This document shows positions 9,298-18,549 of a stretch of DNA of 64,000 nucleotides, piece by piece. The DNA lies in NCBI GenBank assembly GCA_029247265.1, contig JAQWLN010000177.1:62001-126000 (forward strand). The letters are read 5' to 3'. Both the position numbers and the translations under genes were made by a program. Each line of letters starts with the position of its first letter. Positions within the stretch are counted from its first letter, which is position 1. This DNA comes from Fuerstiella sp. Lineage in GTDB: Bacteria > Planctomycetota > Planctomycetia > Planctomycetales > Planctomycetaceae. Under the pieces are notes generated by a model that was not told where the DNA came from, searched no databases, and worked only from the letters and a program-made list of their open reading frames with translations.

Positions 9298-9837
9298 TTT
9301 TTTGCTGCAAAAGGCCAATTCACAGGGAATGATGGTCGGATGTGGGCGTCTATGAAACAGCTCCGTGGCATTTGCGAAATCTTGTTGGTACTCTCCCGAC
9401 GTGTTGTTTGGCGCAATTTGTGTCGAATATGCGGACTTCAATGACCCGTCATAATCCCTGTCAAAAACCCTTTGTTTTCTCGTGACGTTCGCTGTCTCAT
9501 TCTGGACGTCGTTCGTTTGACCTGTCATCTTATCACTTCCTGGTCACGGCTTGCTCTTTAATTCAATGTTGAGCCGTGTTCGAGCTACTCTTGGAAGAGT
9601 GTGGTCTGTTTCCGTCAGCCGCTGAAAATATACGCAAAATGCGTTGTTGGTGTGGAAAAAGACTCTATTCGTCTTCAACTCGTTAACACCTCCTGCACTT
9701 GTATTGGTGTGTCTGCAGAAAAACTGCAAGAATGCAGGGTTTGTTAACTGTTCGTTCGTTCTTGTTTCACAATCAGTGAGGAACGGGACGAGACACAGAT
9801 CGTCGAGACTCGACGTCTCACAGATGTGGTGGAATCT
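9298..9837. other. Intergenic region, about 540 bp, no gene recognised
   Basis: AT-richer than its surroundings with several T and A runs. The only notable structure is a short perfect inverted repeat, GTCGAG-A-CTCGAC, at 9802-9814, just upstream of the next gene. ORFs listed here (9280-9528 and 9544-9729 on the minus strand) have no recognisable protein character. It probably holds the promoter for the 9838 gene. Confidence 0.5.
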
Positions 9838-11193
9838 ATGCCGGTGGAAGTTACTGACAAGAGCCAGGTGTCCAGAATCTGGCTGATGATGCTTGCTGCC
9901 TGCTACCCGCTGCTGGCAGTGGCTCCGAACGCATTGGCGACTCAGGAATCGGCAGACTCAGAGGGTGGGCCACCGGCGAGCCAGCCTGCGGCCGTCGCTC
10001 CCGAGGCCAATAGTGATCCTGCGACGGCCTACCGAGTCAAACAACAGGGTCTGGTTCGCGACCTGCGGCGACTGCAGCAGTCGCTGCTGACTCCGGAAAT
10101 TGTGGTTAGATTCAGTTCTGACAGTCGCGATTATCGAGGGTTGTTGAGAACAGGTGTGAGTCGAGGCAGTGCCAGGGAACTTGAAATCCTTCGGACCTGT
10201 CTCAAGTACAGGGCATATTCACTGTCCGACCCGGATGTTCAGAAGAATCCAGGCCTGTTCGAAGCAGCCTTTAAGAATCTGCTGCGTGACCTCAACGGTG
10301 CTGGCGGACAGATCCTGAACGCTGGGGATAAGCAGCGCTATCGGCAACTTCTGTGTGGTGAGCTACTGCCATTCTTCAAAGAGCTGTTGCAAAACAACCT
10401 GTATTCACGTTCTGTCGCGATTGAGCTTATGCTCGAGTTTGAGGTTGGCCCTGCCAAGAGTAATCGCGGTGTCACCATATTCGATCAAGTGGACGACGTG
10501 CTGGTGACCGTTCTGAAAGATGCCGCGCAACCGGATTTCGTTAAGACGCGAGCTGCGAACGTCTGTAAGAAGTACCTTCAGAAGGCGGACGTGACTCCTC
10601 AGGTGCAGATTACGCTGGCAAATGCGTTGATCTCAGAACTGCAGAGGCCATTTACAGAAATCGCATATCAGAACACTCTGCTGTCCGCGCTGGAAGAGAT
10701 TGCTGAGCCTCGTGAACTTGTTAGCCCGAAACGGGCGATTGTGATGCTGGCTGCGACGACAATCATTCAGGACAACACCCGTGACATACTTATTCGCTGC
10801 CGAGCGGCTCGCGTTCTGGGACGATGCGGATTCGATTCGTCGATCGATTTCGAAGTTCTGGCGTGGAAGGTGTCGGAACTGACTCTTGAAACCGGTGTGC
10901 GTTACACTCAGGCGAAAAATAAGAAGGCCCCGAAGTGGCAGTTGTGCGGTTGGAACCTGTATCTCGCTTTTCATCACGAAAAGAAGAAGGAAGTCTCGAA
11001 AGGATTTCTGAATCGTGACAACAAATCGCAACTTGTTCGTAGCGGCTACGAAGCGTCTCTTCCTGTTATGTTAAAAATGATGGGCCAGGACGGCGCTGTG
11101 CCTGCCGGAGTGTTGAACGCATTGCACACCTGGGAGGGGAAGAACAAGCCGGCCAATCTGAAGTTTGACCCGGCGTGTCCCCCGCTTAAGTAA
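9838..11193 (+). CDS. Secreted hypothetical protein with helical repeats
   Basis: Not assigned to a named family. The N-terminus has a signal-peptide-like segment (IWLMMLAACYPLLAVAPNALAT, cleavage after about residue 35), followed by a Ser/Pro/Ala-rich linker and a long alpha-helical body (about 60-440) whose pattern of VLKDAAQPDFVKTRAANVCKKYL-type segments suggests HEAT/ARM-like repeats. Such secreted helical proteins are common in planctomycetes. Both GTG at 9826 and ATG at 9838 are in frame; the ATG is preferred. The gene stands alone and is convergent with the rhomboid gene, with a hairpin between them. Likely a scaffold or binding protein in the periplasm, but this is inference only. Confidence 0.7.
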   Translation: MPVEVTDKSQVSRIWLMMLAACYPLLAVAPNALATQESADSEGGPPASQPAAVAPEANSDPATAYRVKQQGLVRDLRRLQQSLLTPEIVVRFSSDSRDYRGLLRTGVSRGSARELEILRTCLKYRAYSLSDPDVQKNPGLFEAAFKNLLRDLNGAGGQILNAGDKQRYRQLLCGELLPFFKELLQNNLYSRSVAIELMLEFEVGPAKSNRGVTIFDQVDDVLVTVLKDAAQPDFVKTRAANVCKKYLQKADVTPQVQITLANALISELQRPFTEIAYQNTLLSALEEIAEPRELVSPKRAIVMLAATTIIQDNTRDILIRCRAARVLGRCGFDSSIDFEVLAWKVSELTLETGVRYTQAKNKKAPKWQLCGWNLYLAFHHEKKKEVSKGFLNRDNKSQLVRSGYEASLPVMLKMMGQDGAVPAGVLNALHTWEGKNKPANLKFDPACPPLK

Positions 11194-11237
11194 CGTCAGA
11201 CTCGCGCCTTTCACGAAGGCAGCGGCGCTATACCTCT

Positions 11238-11249
11238 GAGCGTCAGCTC
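11238..11249. repeat. GAGCGTCAGCTC hairpin, copy 1
   Basis: Short inverted repeat with 4-bp arms (GAGC/GCTC) and a GTCA loop in the convergent gap between the 9838 and 11275 genes. The identical 12-mer, in reverse orientation, lies at 35868-35879 in another convergent gap. Small on its own; the recurrence is what makes it notable. Confidence 0.5.
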
Positions 11250-11274
11250 GAACAAACCGTCAAGGACGGCGACA

Positions 11275-12465
11275 CTACCATTCCGCTTCGGCGTCCTGGA
11301 CCCCTGCCCTGATCTGTTTCTTTGCGGCGGCCGCCATTTTCTTTGCAGCCCTCTGTTGGTCCTCTGTCAGCTGCGACAGTCGGACCTGCTTTAACTCGGC
11401 CATCGCTGCCGAGGGTCGTTTATGGTGAACCAGCAGCACCTGAGCCAGCCGGACCCGTGCCCACGCTGCGTTGTCAGGAAATCTTTCGACGTACTCTTCC
11501 AGGTAGATTTCTGCCTCGTCCGGCATGTTGGCGCGCAACAGTCCGACCGCCAGTTTTTTCAGACGCGACTCATTGAACTGCGAATCTGAGTCCTCTATGC
11601 TGAGGGTCAGCATGGCTTCGGAGGCACCGATGAAGTCACCGCAGTCGATCATTTCGTTGATCTTTGTCAGACGTTTCGAGTTGCGTTTCGGTCGACCGTT
11701 GTCCGGGATGTCATCTTTGACGGCAACGTCACTCTTGCCAAACATCAGTTCCGGATCTGCGTAACTTGAGACCGTCGTGCTGGAATCGGCATACCGACCG
11801 TAGTTACCGCTCAAGACTCGAAACAAATCCCAGTTTTCACAGTCAACCCAGCCTTTCTTCAGGTAAACCACTCCAGCCCCAAAACCGATGAGCGCCCCGG
11901 ACAGATGCAGCGCGGAAGTACTCATTCCCATTCCATCCAGCAGCGTCCAGCTAATGACCTCCCAGAGCAGATAGAAGCACGCGTACCACATGATCGTGAC
12001 GTCAAAGATGAAGATACGGAAGAACAGCGAAAAGAAGACCTTAAGCTCATTCTTCGGGGCCCAGACCAGGCTGATGGCCATCAGTCCCATGATGGCTGAC
12101 GACGCCCCCACAGCTCCGCCGGTATCTCGTGGCAGCATGATGAGCTGAATGAGGGCGGCCTGTGTAATGCCAATGGCAAGATACAGTATCAGCACCCGCC
12201 ACCACCCAAGCTTGCCTTCGACCACCAGGCCAAAGCCCCACAGGAAAAACATGTTGCCGATCAGGTGGCCGAATCCCGCATGAGCGAACATTGTGCTCAG
12301 CCATTCAATCGGGTTAATTGTGCCAAAGTGCAGTACCCACGGATCAAGCGTCTCTTCTGCTCCGAAGCCGGTAACGACAAAACAGATGATGTTGGCAACA
12401 ATCAATCCGACCGTGGCAATAGGATAGTGGTACAATGGGGCGTCGGTGCCAATTGGGATGAGCAT
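11275..12465 (-). CDS. Rhomboid family intramembrane serine protease with C-terminal soluble domain
   Basis: Membrane protease cleaving transmembrane substrates. Signature elements are FAHAGFGHLIGNMFFLWGFG (HxxxN region, about residues 61-80), GAVGASSAIMG with the catalytic Ser (about 118-128), and ALHLSGALIGFGAGVVY with the catalytic His (about 186-202). At least six membrane segments fit the first 205 residues. The remaining 190 residues are soluble; the last part (ESRLKKLAVGLLRANMPDEAEIYLEEYVERFPD) looks like TPR-type helical repeats. The bacterial rhomboid core is usually about 200-280 residues, so the tail is an addition. It is convergent with the 9838 gene. Substrate unknown. Confidence 0.9.
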   Translation of the reverse strand: MLIPIGTDAPLYHYPIATVGLIVANIICFVVTGFGAEETLDPWVLHFGTINPIEWLSTMFAHAGFGHLIGNMFFLWGFGLVVEGKLGWWRVLILYLAIGITQAALIQLIMLPRDTGGAVGASSAIMGLMAISLVWAPKNELKVFFSLFFRIFIFDVTIMWYACFYLLWEVISWTLLDGMGMSTSALHLSGALIGFGAGVVYLKKGWVDCENWDLFRVLSGNYGRYADSSTTVSSYADPELMFGKSDVAVKDDIPDNGRPKRNSKRLTKINEMIDCGDFIGASEAMLTLSIEDSDSQFNESRLKKLAVGLLRANMPDEAEIYLEEYVERFPDNAAWARVRLAQVLLVHHKRPSAAMAELKQVRLSQLTEDQQRAAKKMAAAAKKQIRAGVQDAEAEW

Positions 12466-12626
12466 ACGACGAATCCGAAGTCACAGGCAAAAACTTAATA
12501 TCGGAACGCATGAGCGTACCAATAAAGCGTACTCGGGTGTGGTTACCGTGTACAACCAAAGCGTCGCCGAAGTCCCGTTGCTTCGCGTTTTGAAGCGAGT
12601 CGCAAAACGAGTGACTCATCCGCGCG

Positions 12627-14249
12627 TCACAGTGCCGCGCGACGAATAGGCGCAACTATCTTTCTTTGCCAGACCTGCCATTTATCGTTTTCGTTTTCAG
12701 CGCGAACCCAGCTTCGGTCTTGTTCCAGGGCATCGGTCTGTCTTTGTCGTGACAGTACCAGGACGTCAATTTTTTCCGAAAGCAGGTCCGGGTCGATCGA
12801 GTTGTCCGCGATGGCCCGCGCCAGGACCCTGTCTCGCGGGATGAAATCCGGAGTGTTAAATTTGTGACACATCCACGGTCGGACGGGTATGTAAGTGGGC
12901 ATCAGATAATTCAGCTGCAGCGATTCGCAGAATACCACTTGGTCGTGTGCGCAGTCGTCGAGCAGTTCAAGCACACGCTGGTCATCGGCTGCCAGAAAGA
13001 ATCCCTCTTTGCCACGATACTGCCAGACACTGTGTGTGAGCGTAAAGGCAATATTGTCAAAACACGCCGTGAGCACCAGGGCAGCCATCACAAGTCGTCG
13101 ACGCGGTAGACGATTGATACAGGCCAGAATTCGTTGTAACTGCGGAGCTCCAATCAGAAACAGGGGCATCCAGATGTAGCCGCGAGTAAAGTGAATTGGC
13201 TGCACCGGTTTTGACAGAATTCGATCATGGAGGCTCAGGCACAGTGCGACGGCCGCAGCAATCAGCAGAAACTGTTCTTCACGGTTCACGCGGAAGCCCG
13301 TTCGCTGCAGATGTGCAAACGCCAGGCATGCGACCGGGCCGTAAGCATACAGCACGGTACTCCATTCCAGATTCCAGTTCAGTGACCAGTTCTTCTGCAG
13401 TGTCGCATGAGCTGGAAACTGCGGCAGCCAGACTTTGTAATACCCCAGCAACAGACACAGCAACAGTATCGAACACCCCAGAGTCCTCAGGTTGACTCCG
13501 GATCGATTTCGCATGGCCTGTAGCAGAAACCATGCATTCAACGTCAGCAACAGCTCAATGCTGGACCACGGGTCAGTCAACGCAAGGCACCCTGCAAACA
13601 TCAGCGCCATGAAATGTCATTTCTGCAGGACCATCCACCACGCGGCGGCGACGAAACAGTGGTAGGTGATTTCAATACCGTAGACCGTGTTGCGTCCCCA
13701 ATTCAGAAACCAGAGTCCTTCCGTTGGGTCGAATAGGAAGACGGCTTCATCCAGCGGTATGCCTGTGAACAGTCCTTTCACGATTCCAATCATGGAAACC
13801 AGGCCGCCGGCCCATAGAGCCAGCACTGTGATGGGCAGTCGATGCTGCGTCGTGCGGCGTTTTATCAGTTGCCACGTCAAACAGCCAAAAATCGGCAGCA
13901 TTACGAACGTCAGCAGCGAGTAGGCTGTTCCCGGGGCAATGGATAGCTGAGTCACCACAGCTCCCAGGATACAGGGTAGCCAGTGAAAATAGATAACAGG
14001 AGCGTTGGCATCGGCATCTGACGGGTTGGGATACAGCAGCCCGTTGCCACGGTCAAATACGGCCCGGCCGTTTGCCACGTAGTAAGGTTGGTCGTATTGA
14101 ATAAATCCGGTCGCGGAGTTGCCATTTCCCACGTAGTGTGCAGCCAGAATCGTCATCCACGACAGCAAAGACAGGCCAACGACCAGCACGATCTGTCGAT
14201 CAGCGCGCCGTGACGGGGCTGTCGGTTCCGCATTTCGGCATTCATTCAT
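12627..14249 (-). pseudogene. Polytopic membrane protein, glycosyltransferase-39-like, split by an in-frame TGA
   Basis: The track shows two ORFs, 13617-14249 and 12627-13610, on the same strand and in the same frame, separated only by a TGA codon (13619-13617) and two sense codons. Read together they give one protein of about 540 residues, ...WWMVLQK-stop-HFMALMFAGCLAL..., with many membrane segments in both halves and a soluble C-terminal region (FLAADDQRVLELLDDCAHDQVVFCESLQLNYLMP) like that of uncharacterised planctomycete membrane proteins. The N-terminal QYDQPYYVANGRAVFDRGNG fits lipid-linked-sugar-using glycosyltransferases. A CGA to TGA change would explain the stop. Alternatives are a sequencing error or read-through. 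Confidence 0.7.
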
Positions 14250-14512
14250 GGCTGAAGTCTAAGAAAGAATGCGGCGAGCGGTCGAGGTCGGTGTGGGAGC
14301 TGTTTGGAGAGTGTTTTGAAGGGCTCCGATGCCTGATCGCTTGAATTTAAGCGGCCTTTTCAGCAGTTCTGGCGGACAACATCCGGCACGCGTCACCGTC
14401 CCCGAAAACTGCAGTTTTGGAGAACAAGGCCGATCGGGCTTCATCGAATTCCGTCGGGCGGCTACCCTTTCTATCCTGATGTTTTCACAGTTGACCGCTG
14501 GTGTGGTTTCTT

Positions 14513-15472
14513 ATGTCGCTAACGCTGTCTGAGTATGCTGATACCCTGGCTGAACGAGACCTGATCTGGCCTCAGGTGCTCCCGCCAAGACCAGTGAAAG
14601 CGAAGCCTTCCATCGCTTTGCTGAAAGGCATTCGGGTGGTGATGTGGGACGTCTACGGAACACTTCTGCGAACGACAGACGGCGGATTTACGCTGTTTCC
14701 GAATCCCGAAGTGCGGCTGCAGGTGGCTCTCGAGAAGACGATTCTTGAGTTCAATATGTGGAACAGCATGTATCGCAAGCCGGGGCCGCCGTGGCAATCC
14801 ATGATGCCGCAGTATCGCGATTATGTCGAACGGGTGGCAATGGTCCCCACAAAACTGAAGGGTGACTTTACGGATGTTGACTTGGTCAGCGTCTGGAAGG
14901 CAATTCTTGATCGGCTGTTCGACAAGGACTACAAGTACGATCAAGGCGTTTACGGCAACGAAGAACAGTTGAGTGAGAAAATAGCATACTTTTTTCACTG
15001 TAATCTGCAGGCAACGGAAGCTCGTGCGGGGGCTGCCAGAGCGATGACGGACCTTGCCGAAGTCGGGGTGACGCAGGGGCTGCTGGCGGATGGGCAATCC
15101 TTCACCTTCGTCCAGCTGGTCCACGCCCTCAAAAAACAGGGACTTGTGAAGCCGATACACGAGATCATTCGAACAGATGCCACCCTGCTTTCCCACCAGA
15201 TGGCAATCCGAAAGCCATCTCAATCGTTGTTTCAGCGGGCGGTGGAACAACTTGAGGTGATGGGCGTGGCACCTGAACAGGCGTTACACGTCAGTTGCCG
15301 GTTGCCGACCGATTTAGCCCCGGCAAAGGCAGTAGGCATGAAAACCGCCCTGTTGGTGTCGGAGAAAACAGGCCTTGAGGCGCCAGCAGATTTGATCAAA
15401 GATCCGCAATCTCGACCAGACCGGTTGCTGACAGACATCACTCAGATTACATCCGTCGTTCAGTCGGATTGA
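14513..15472 (+). CDS. HAD-superfamily-like hydrolase
   Basis: Haloacid-dehalogenase-fold protein of unknown substrate. Motif I is VVMWDVYGTLLRT at about residue 43 (Asp nucleophile in DVYGT), motif II is probably LLADGQSF near residue 195, motif III the Lys of IRKPSQSLFQRAV near 230, and a weak motif IV region follows (LPTDLAPAKAVGMKTALL). A long helical insertion between motifs I and II forms the cap. The second catalytic Asp of motif I is replaced (DVYGT rather than DxDGT), as in several dehalogenase-type members. Start chosen at MSLTLSEY. It precedes a FabZ-like gene by 134 bp; the link is unclear. Confidence 0.7.
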   Translation: MSLTLSEYADTLAERDLIWPQVLPPRPVKAKPSIALLKGIRVVMWDVYGTLLRTTDGGFTLFPNPEVRLQVALEKTILEFNMWNSMYRKPGPPWQSMMPQYRDYVERVAMVPTKLKGDFTDVDLVSVWKAILDRLFDKDYKYDQGVYGNEEQLSEKIAYFFHCNLQATEARAGAARAMTDLAEVGVTQGLLADGQSFTFVQLVHALKKQGLVKPIHEIIRTDATLLSHQMAIRKPSQSLFQRAVEQLEVMGVAPEQALHVSCRLPTDLAPAKAVGMKTALLVSEKTGLEAPADLIKDPQSRPDRLLTDITQITSVVQSD

Positions 15473-15606
15473 CAGAAAAACTGCTGGTTGTGATTTGTCG
15501 ACTGGCTTCGACATCGCGACAGATTTCCGTATTTCCAATTCAGATTATCCTGATTCTGGCCGTTCACCTGGCTAGAGAAAACACACGACGAGAAGAGAAG
15601 TTCCCA

Positions 15607-16101
15607 ATGCCTTCTTCGCCACTGGTTGACCTCACTCAATTCGATTTCAGCAAAACATTGTTTGACCTGAACGACATTCGACGGGTGAATCCGCAACGTC
15701 ACGAAATGGAACAACTGACGGCAATCGTTCACGTTGACGAATCGAATCACACGATCGTTGGCTATAAGACGATCGGCGACAAAGAATTCTGGAGTGCCGG
15801 GCACATGCCGGGGTTTCCCCTGATGCCGGGCGTCGTGCAGTGTGAATGCGCAGCACAGCTGGGAGGGTTCTATGCCCGAAAATACGATCTGATTGGCGGC
15901 GATTACCTCGGTTTTGGCGGCATGAATGGGGTGAGATTCAGGAAGCCGGTTTTCCCCAACAGTCGACTGGACCTTGTTGCTCAGGTGGCGCGCGTCAGAG
16001 CCCGGAAACTGGCGCAGTTTCAGTTTCAGGGATTCGTCGACGGTCAAATGATGTTCGAAGGGGAAATGCTGGGCGTCACCGTCAATCGTGACCAGGTTTG
16101 A
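15607..16101 (+). CDS. 3-hydroxyacyl-ACP dehydratase, FabZ-like
   Basis: Hot-dog-fold dehydratase related to FabZ, removing water from 3-hydroxyacyl-ACP in fatty-acid elongation or a related pathway. The catalytic His is in GHMPGFPLMPGV and the Glu follows in VVQCECAAQLGG, with the FabZ spacing kept. The C-terminal half has GMNGVRFRKPVFPNSRLDL, typical of the family. At 164 residues it is close to the usual length once the ATG at 15607 (GAGAAG upstream) is used in place of the track start at 15469. The N-terminal 45 residues contain IRRVNPQRHEMEQL, seen in the FabZ variants of planctomycetes. Primary versus accessory role cannot be told. Confidence 0.85.
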   Translation: MPSSPLVDLTQFDFSKTLFDLNDIRRVNPQRHEMEQLTAIVHVDESNHTIVGYKTIGDKEFWSAGHMPGFPLMPGVVQCECAAQLGGFYARKYDLIGGDYLGFGGMNGVRFRKPVFPNSRLDLVAQVARVRARKLAQFQFQGFVDGQMMFEGEMLGVTVNRDQV

Positions 16102-16591
16102 AGTCGGGACGCCCCGGCTGGCGATGGTGTGGCGGGTGTGACCAGAATGCGCCGAGACGTCAGCTTCGCCTGCTTGATTGAACGGTCGAACCTCAAACGC
16201 AGGGAAATCTAACCTGGTCACCGCTTGAGGAGTCCACTTTCTTAGAGGCGGGGACGAGTGAATGGCGTGGCCCAACGTTCACACCAGTACGTCACCTGCC
16301 GTTTTCCGAATTCGCGGCGAGCCAGTAAACGCTATGCATTCCGGTTCGACCCCACCGGCGGCGGTCACGTGTTTCTCCGCACTGCATCGTACGCCACCGC
16401 CTGCCGGGGCGTCCCGGCTGGGTTCTCAGTTCTGCGACGTCGCCGAAAGCATGGAAAATTCGGTTGCCTTGCAGGCCGACATGCGACAGAATGCGAGAAA
16501 TGTAGCATTGGCTAAGTTTCGGCCTCGAAGGGTTTTGAGGACTGCGTGTTTCTGCTCAACTTTTGTGTGAGGCCAGGTTCTTGGCCAACCA
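16102..16591. other. Intergenic region, about 490 bp
   Basis: No recognisable gene. Two overlapping plus-strand ORFs (16258-16515 and 16262-16570) have no protein-like features and compete with one another. The segment probably includes the promoter for the metal ABC operon that follows. Confidence 0.45.
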
Positions 16592-17671
16592 ATGAAGTCA
16601 GGTCCTATGAAAATTACGGCAAGCTTTCATCTGCGTTGTCTTTTGATCTCAGCGGTTTTCGGGGCAGGCTGCGGAGACAGTGCTGATCCGTCCTCGGCCG
16701 TTTCGCCGGCTGAAAATACGCAGCATACCGGTTCGGGCCCGATTCATGTCGTTTGTACGACCAACATCATCAAAGACCTTGTACGACAAATCGGTGGCGA
16801 GCGAGTTGCTGTCACGGCCATCATGGACGGGCCAGGCATTGATCCTCATTCCTACACTCCGTCACCGCAGGATACTAACGCGTTGACGGCGGCAGATTTG
16901 GTTGTGTATTCCGGATTGCATCTGGAAGGACAGTTTGATGGGCCGCTGGAAAGCCTGAACCATCGCGGAATTCCCGTCATTTGCGTGACTGAGGGTCTGG
17001 CCAGCGAGCAGCCCGGTCGGCTGCTTCAGACACCAGACGGAATCGCCGATCCGCATGTATGGTTTGACCCGGAACTCTGGCTGAGCTGCGGGCAGCATCT
17101 GGCCGATGAACTCTCTGAATATGATCCGGATGGCAGAGAGCAGTACTCGAAATCTGCTGTCGCATTTGCGGAACTTATGCGAACGACTCAGGCCGAAGGC
17201 AGAAAGATCATTGCCTCCGTCCCGGTGACACGTCGAGTGCTGGTGACGGCTCATGATGCCTTCGAGTATTTCGCCAGGGCCTTTGAGTTTCGTGTGGAAG
17301 CTGTTCAGGGGATTTCGACGGAGAGCAAGCCCGGACTGCGTCGTGTTGATGAACTTGTCACACTGCTGGTGGATAACAGGATTGCCGCCGTTTTCACTGA
17401 ACAAAGCGTGTCCGATAGAAACATCGCTGCTCTCGTCGCCGGATGTGAGGCTCGGCAGCACGCTCTTAAGATTGGCGGCCGGCTGTATTCGGACACGGCC
17501 GGTGCCGAGGGCACAGAACAGGAGACATTGGCCGGCGCGTTATTACACAATATTCGACAGATCGCAGACGCACTGGCAGAGACGGAGCCTGATGCCGACA
17601 AACCAGCACCAGGTTCGAACGCGGCCGCACCGCAGACTGGCGCGTCGACCGAGTCAGAGGATTCTCAGTGA
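16592..17671 (+). CDS. Metal ABC transporter substrate-binding lipoprotein (ZnuA/TroA/MntC type)
   Basis: Extracytoplasmic cluster A-I binding protein delivering Mn or Zn to the permease encoded downstream. The N-terminus is a lipoprotein-like signal ending at GAGC near residue 28. Metal-site His residues are visible in IDPHSYTPSPQD, DPHVWFDP and TAHDAFEYF, and a C-terminal Asp in RLYSDTAG. VVYSGLHLEGQF is also typical. The His-rich loop of Zn-specific ZnuA is absent, which favours manganese or a broad-specificity protein (inference). Start codons at 16592 and 16607 are both in frame. First gene of a four-gene operon; its stop overlaps the GTG of the ATPase gene. Confidence 0.92.
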   Translation: MKSGPMKITASFHLRCLLISAVFGAGCGDSADPSSAVSPAENTQHTGSGPIHVVCTTNIIKDLVRQIGGERVAVTAIMDGPGIDPHSYTPSPQDTNALTAADLVVYSGLHLEGQFDGPLESLNHRGIPVICVTEGLASEQPGRLLQTPDGIADPHVWFDPELWLSCGQHLADELSEYDPDGREQYSKSAVAFAELMRTTQAEGRKIIASVPVTRRVLVTAHDAFEYFARAFEFRVEAVQGISTESKPGLRRVDELVTLLVDNRIAAVFTEQSVSDRNIAALVAGCEARQHALKIGGRLYSDTAGAEGTEQETLAGALLHNIRQIADALAETEPDADKPAPGSNAAAPQTGASTESEDSQ

Positions 17672-18456
17672 CGGCCCGCACGGAGAACAAGACTTCGGCC
17701 GTTTTCGATATTCACGACATGACGGTCGCATACGACCGGCGTCCCGTGTTATGGAATATTGATCTGACGCTGCGCAATCCCGGACTGGTTGCCATCGTTG
17801 GCCCCAACGGAGCCGGCAAGAGCACCATGATTCGAGCGGCCATGGGGCTGGTCCCGATGGTCAGCGGCTCTGTGAGTGCATGGGGTTCACCCATTGGCCG
17901 CGAGCTGGGGCGTATCGGCTACGTTCCTCAGAGAGGCAGTGTGGACTGGGATTTTCCTATCAGTGTCTTTGAAACCGTGTTGATGGGCACCTACGGTTCG
18001 CTGGGTTGGTTTAGGCATCCAGGTCGCGTGCAGCGAGACCTCACGATGCGGTGCCTGGAGCGTGTTGGCATGCAGGATTATGCCCAGCGACAGATCGGTC
18101 AGCTTTCCGGCGGACAGCAGCAGCGAGTCTTTCTGGCCCGCGCACTGGCTCAGCAGGCGGAATTGTATTTCATGGACGAGCCGATGGCCGGTGTGGACGC
18201 AGCCACCGAGCGCGTCGTCTTCGAACTGTTGCAGTCGCTGAGTGAGGAGGGCCGCACAATTGTCGTGGTGCATCACGATCTTCGAACGGTCTCAGAATAC
18301 TTTGACGAAGTTGTGCTGCTGAACGTTCGCATCGTTGCCTCAGGCCCTGTCGATACGACATTCACGTCGGCAAATCTGCAGTCAACGTACGGGGGGCGAC
18401 TGTCGATTCTCGATACAATGGCCGAAGCCGTCCAGAAACAAACGGAGACAGAGTAG
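17668..18456 (+). CDS. Metal ABC transporter ATP-binding protein (ZnuC/MntB type)
   Basis: ATPase powering metal import. Walker A GPNGAGKSTM (about residue 50), Q-loop YVPQRGSVDWDFP, signature LSGGQQQRVFLARAL and Walker B LYFMDEPMAGVD are complete, with the H-switch in VVHHDLRTV. The YVPQR..VDWDFP stretch is characteristic of the Mn/Zn/Fe import subgroup. GTG start overlaps the previous stop by four bases, indicating translational coupling. Confidence 0.95.
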   Translation: MTARTENKTSAVFDIHDMTVAYDRRPVLWNIDLTLRNPGLVAIVGPNGAGKSTMIRAAMGLVPMVSGSVSAWGSPIGRELGRIGYVPQRGSVDWDFPISVFETVLMGTYGSLGWFRHPGRVQRDLTMRCLERVGMQDYAQRQIGQLSGGQQQRVFLARALAQQAELYFMDEPMAGVDAATERVVFELLQSLSEEGRTIVVVHHDLRTVSEYFDEVVLLNVRIVASGPVDTTFTSANLQSTYGGRLSILDTMAEAVQKQTETE

Positions 18457-18549
18457 TGCTTCCTTGTGGACAGGAATCGGCGTGGAAGTCCGGCGTGAGG
18501 GCCGCCCTGGCCCCTTTGTCACGGCTGGAAGGGGCAACAGCCTGATCAT

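Noticed and set aside
9298-9837. Possible tRNA or ncRNA in the AT-rich gap
   Set aside because: No T-loop consensus or cloverleaf found; only a short palindrome.
16258-16570. Two overlapping plus-strand ORFs before the metal ABC operon
   Set aside because: They compete for the same DNA, lack Shine-Dalgarno sequences and look like translated non-coding DNA.
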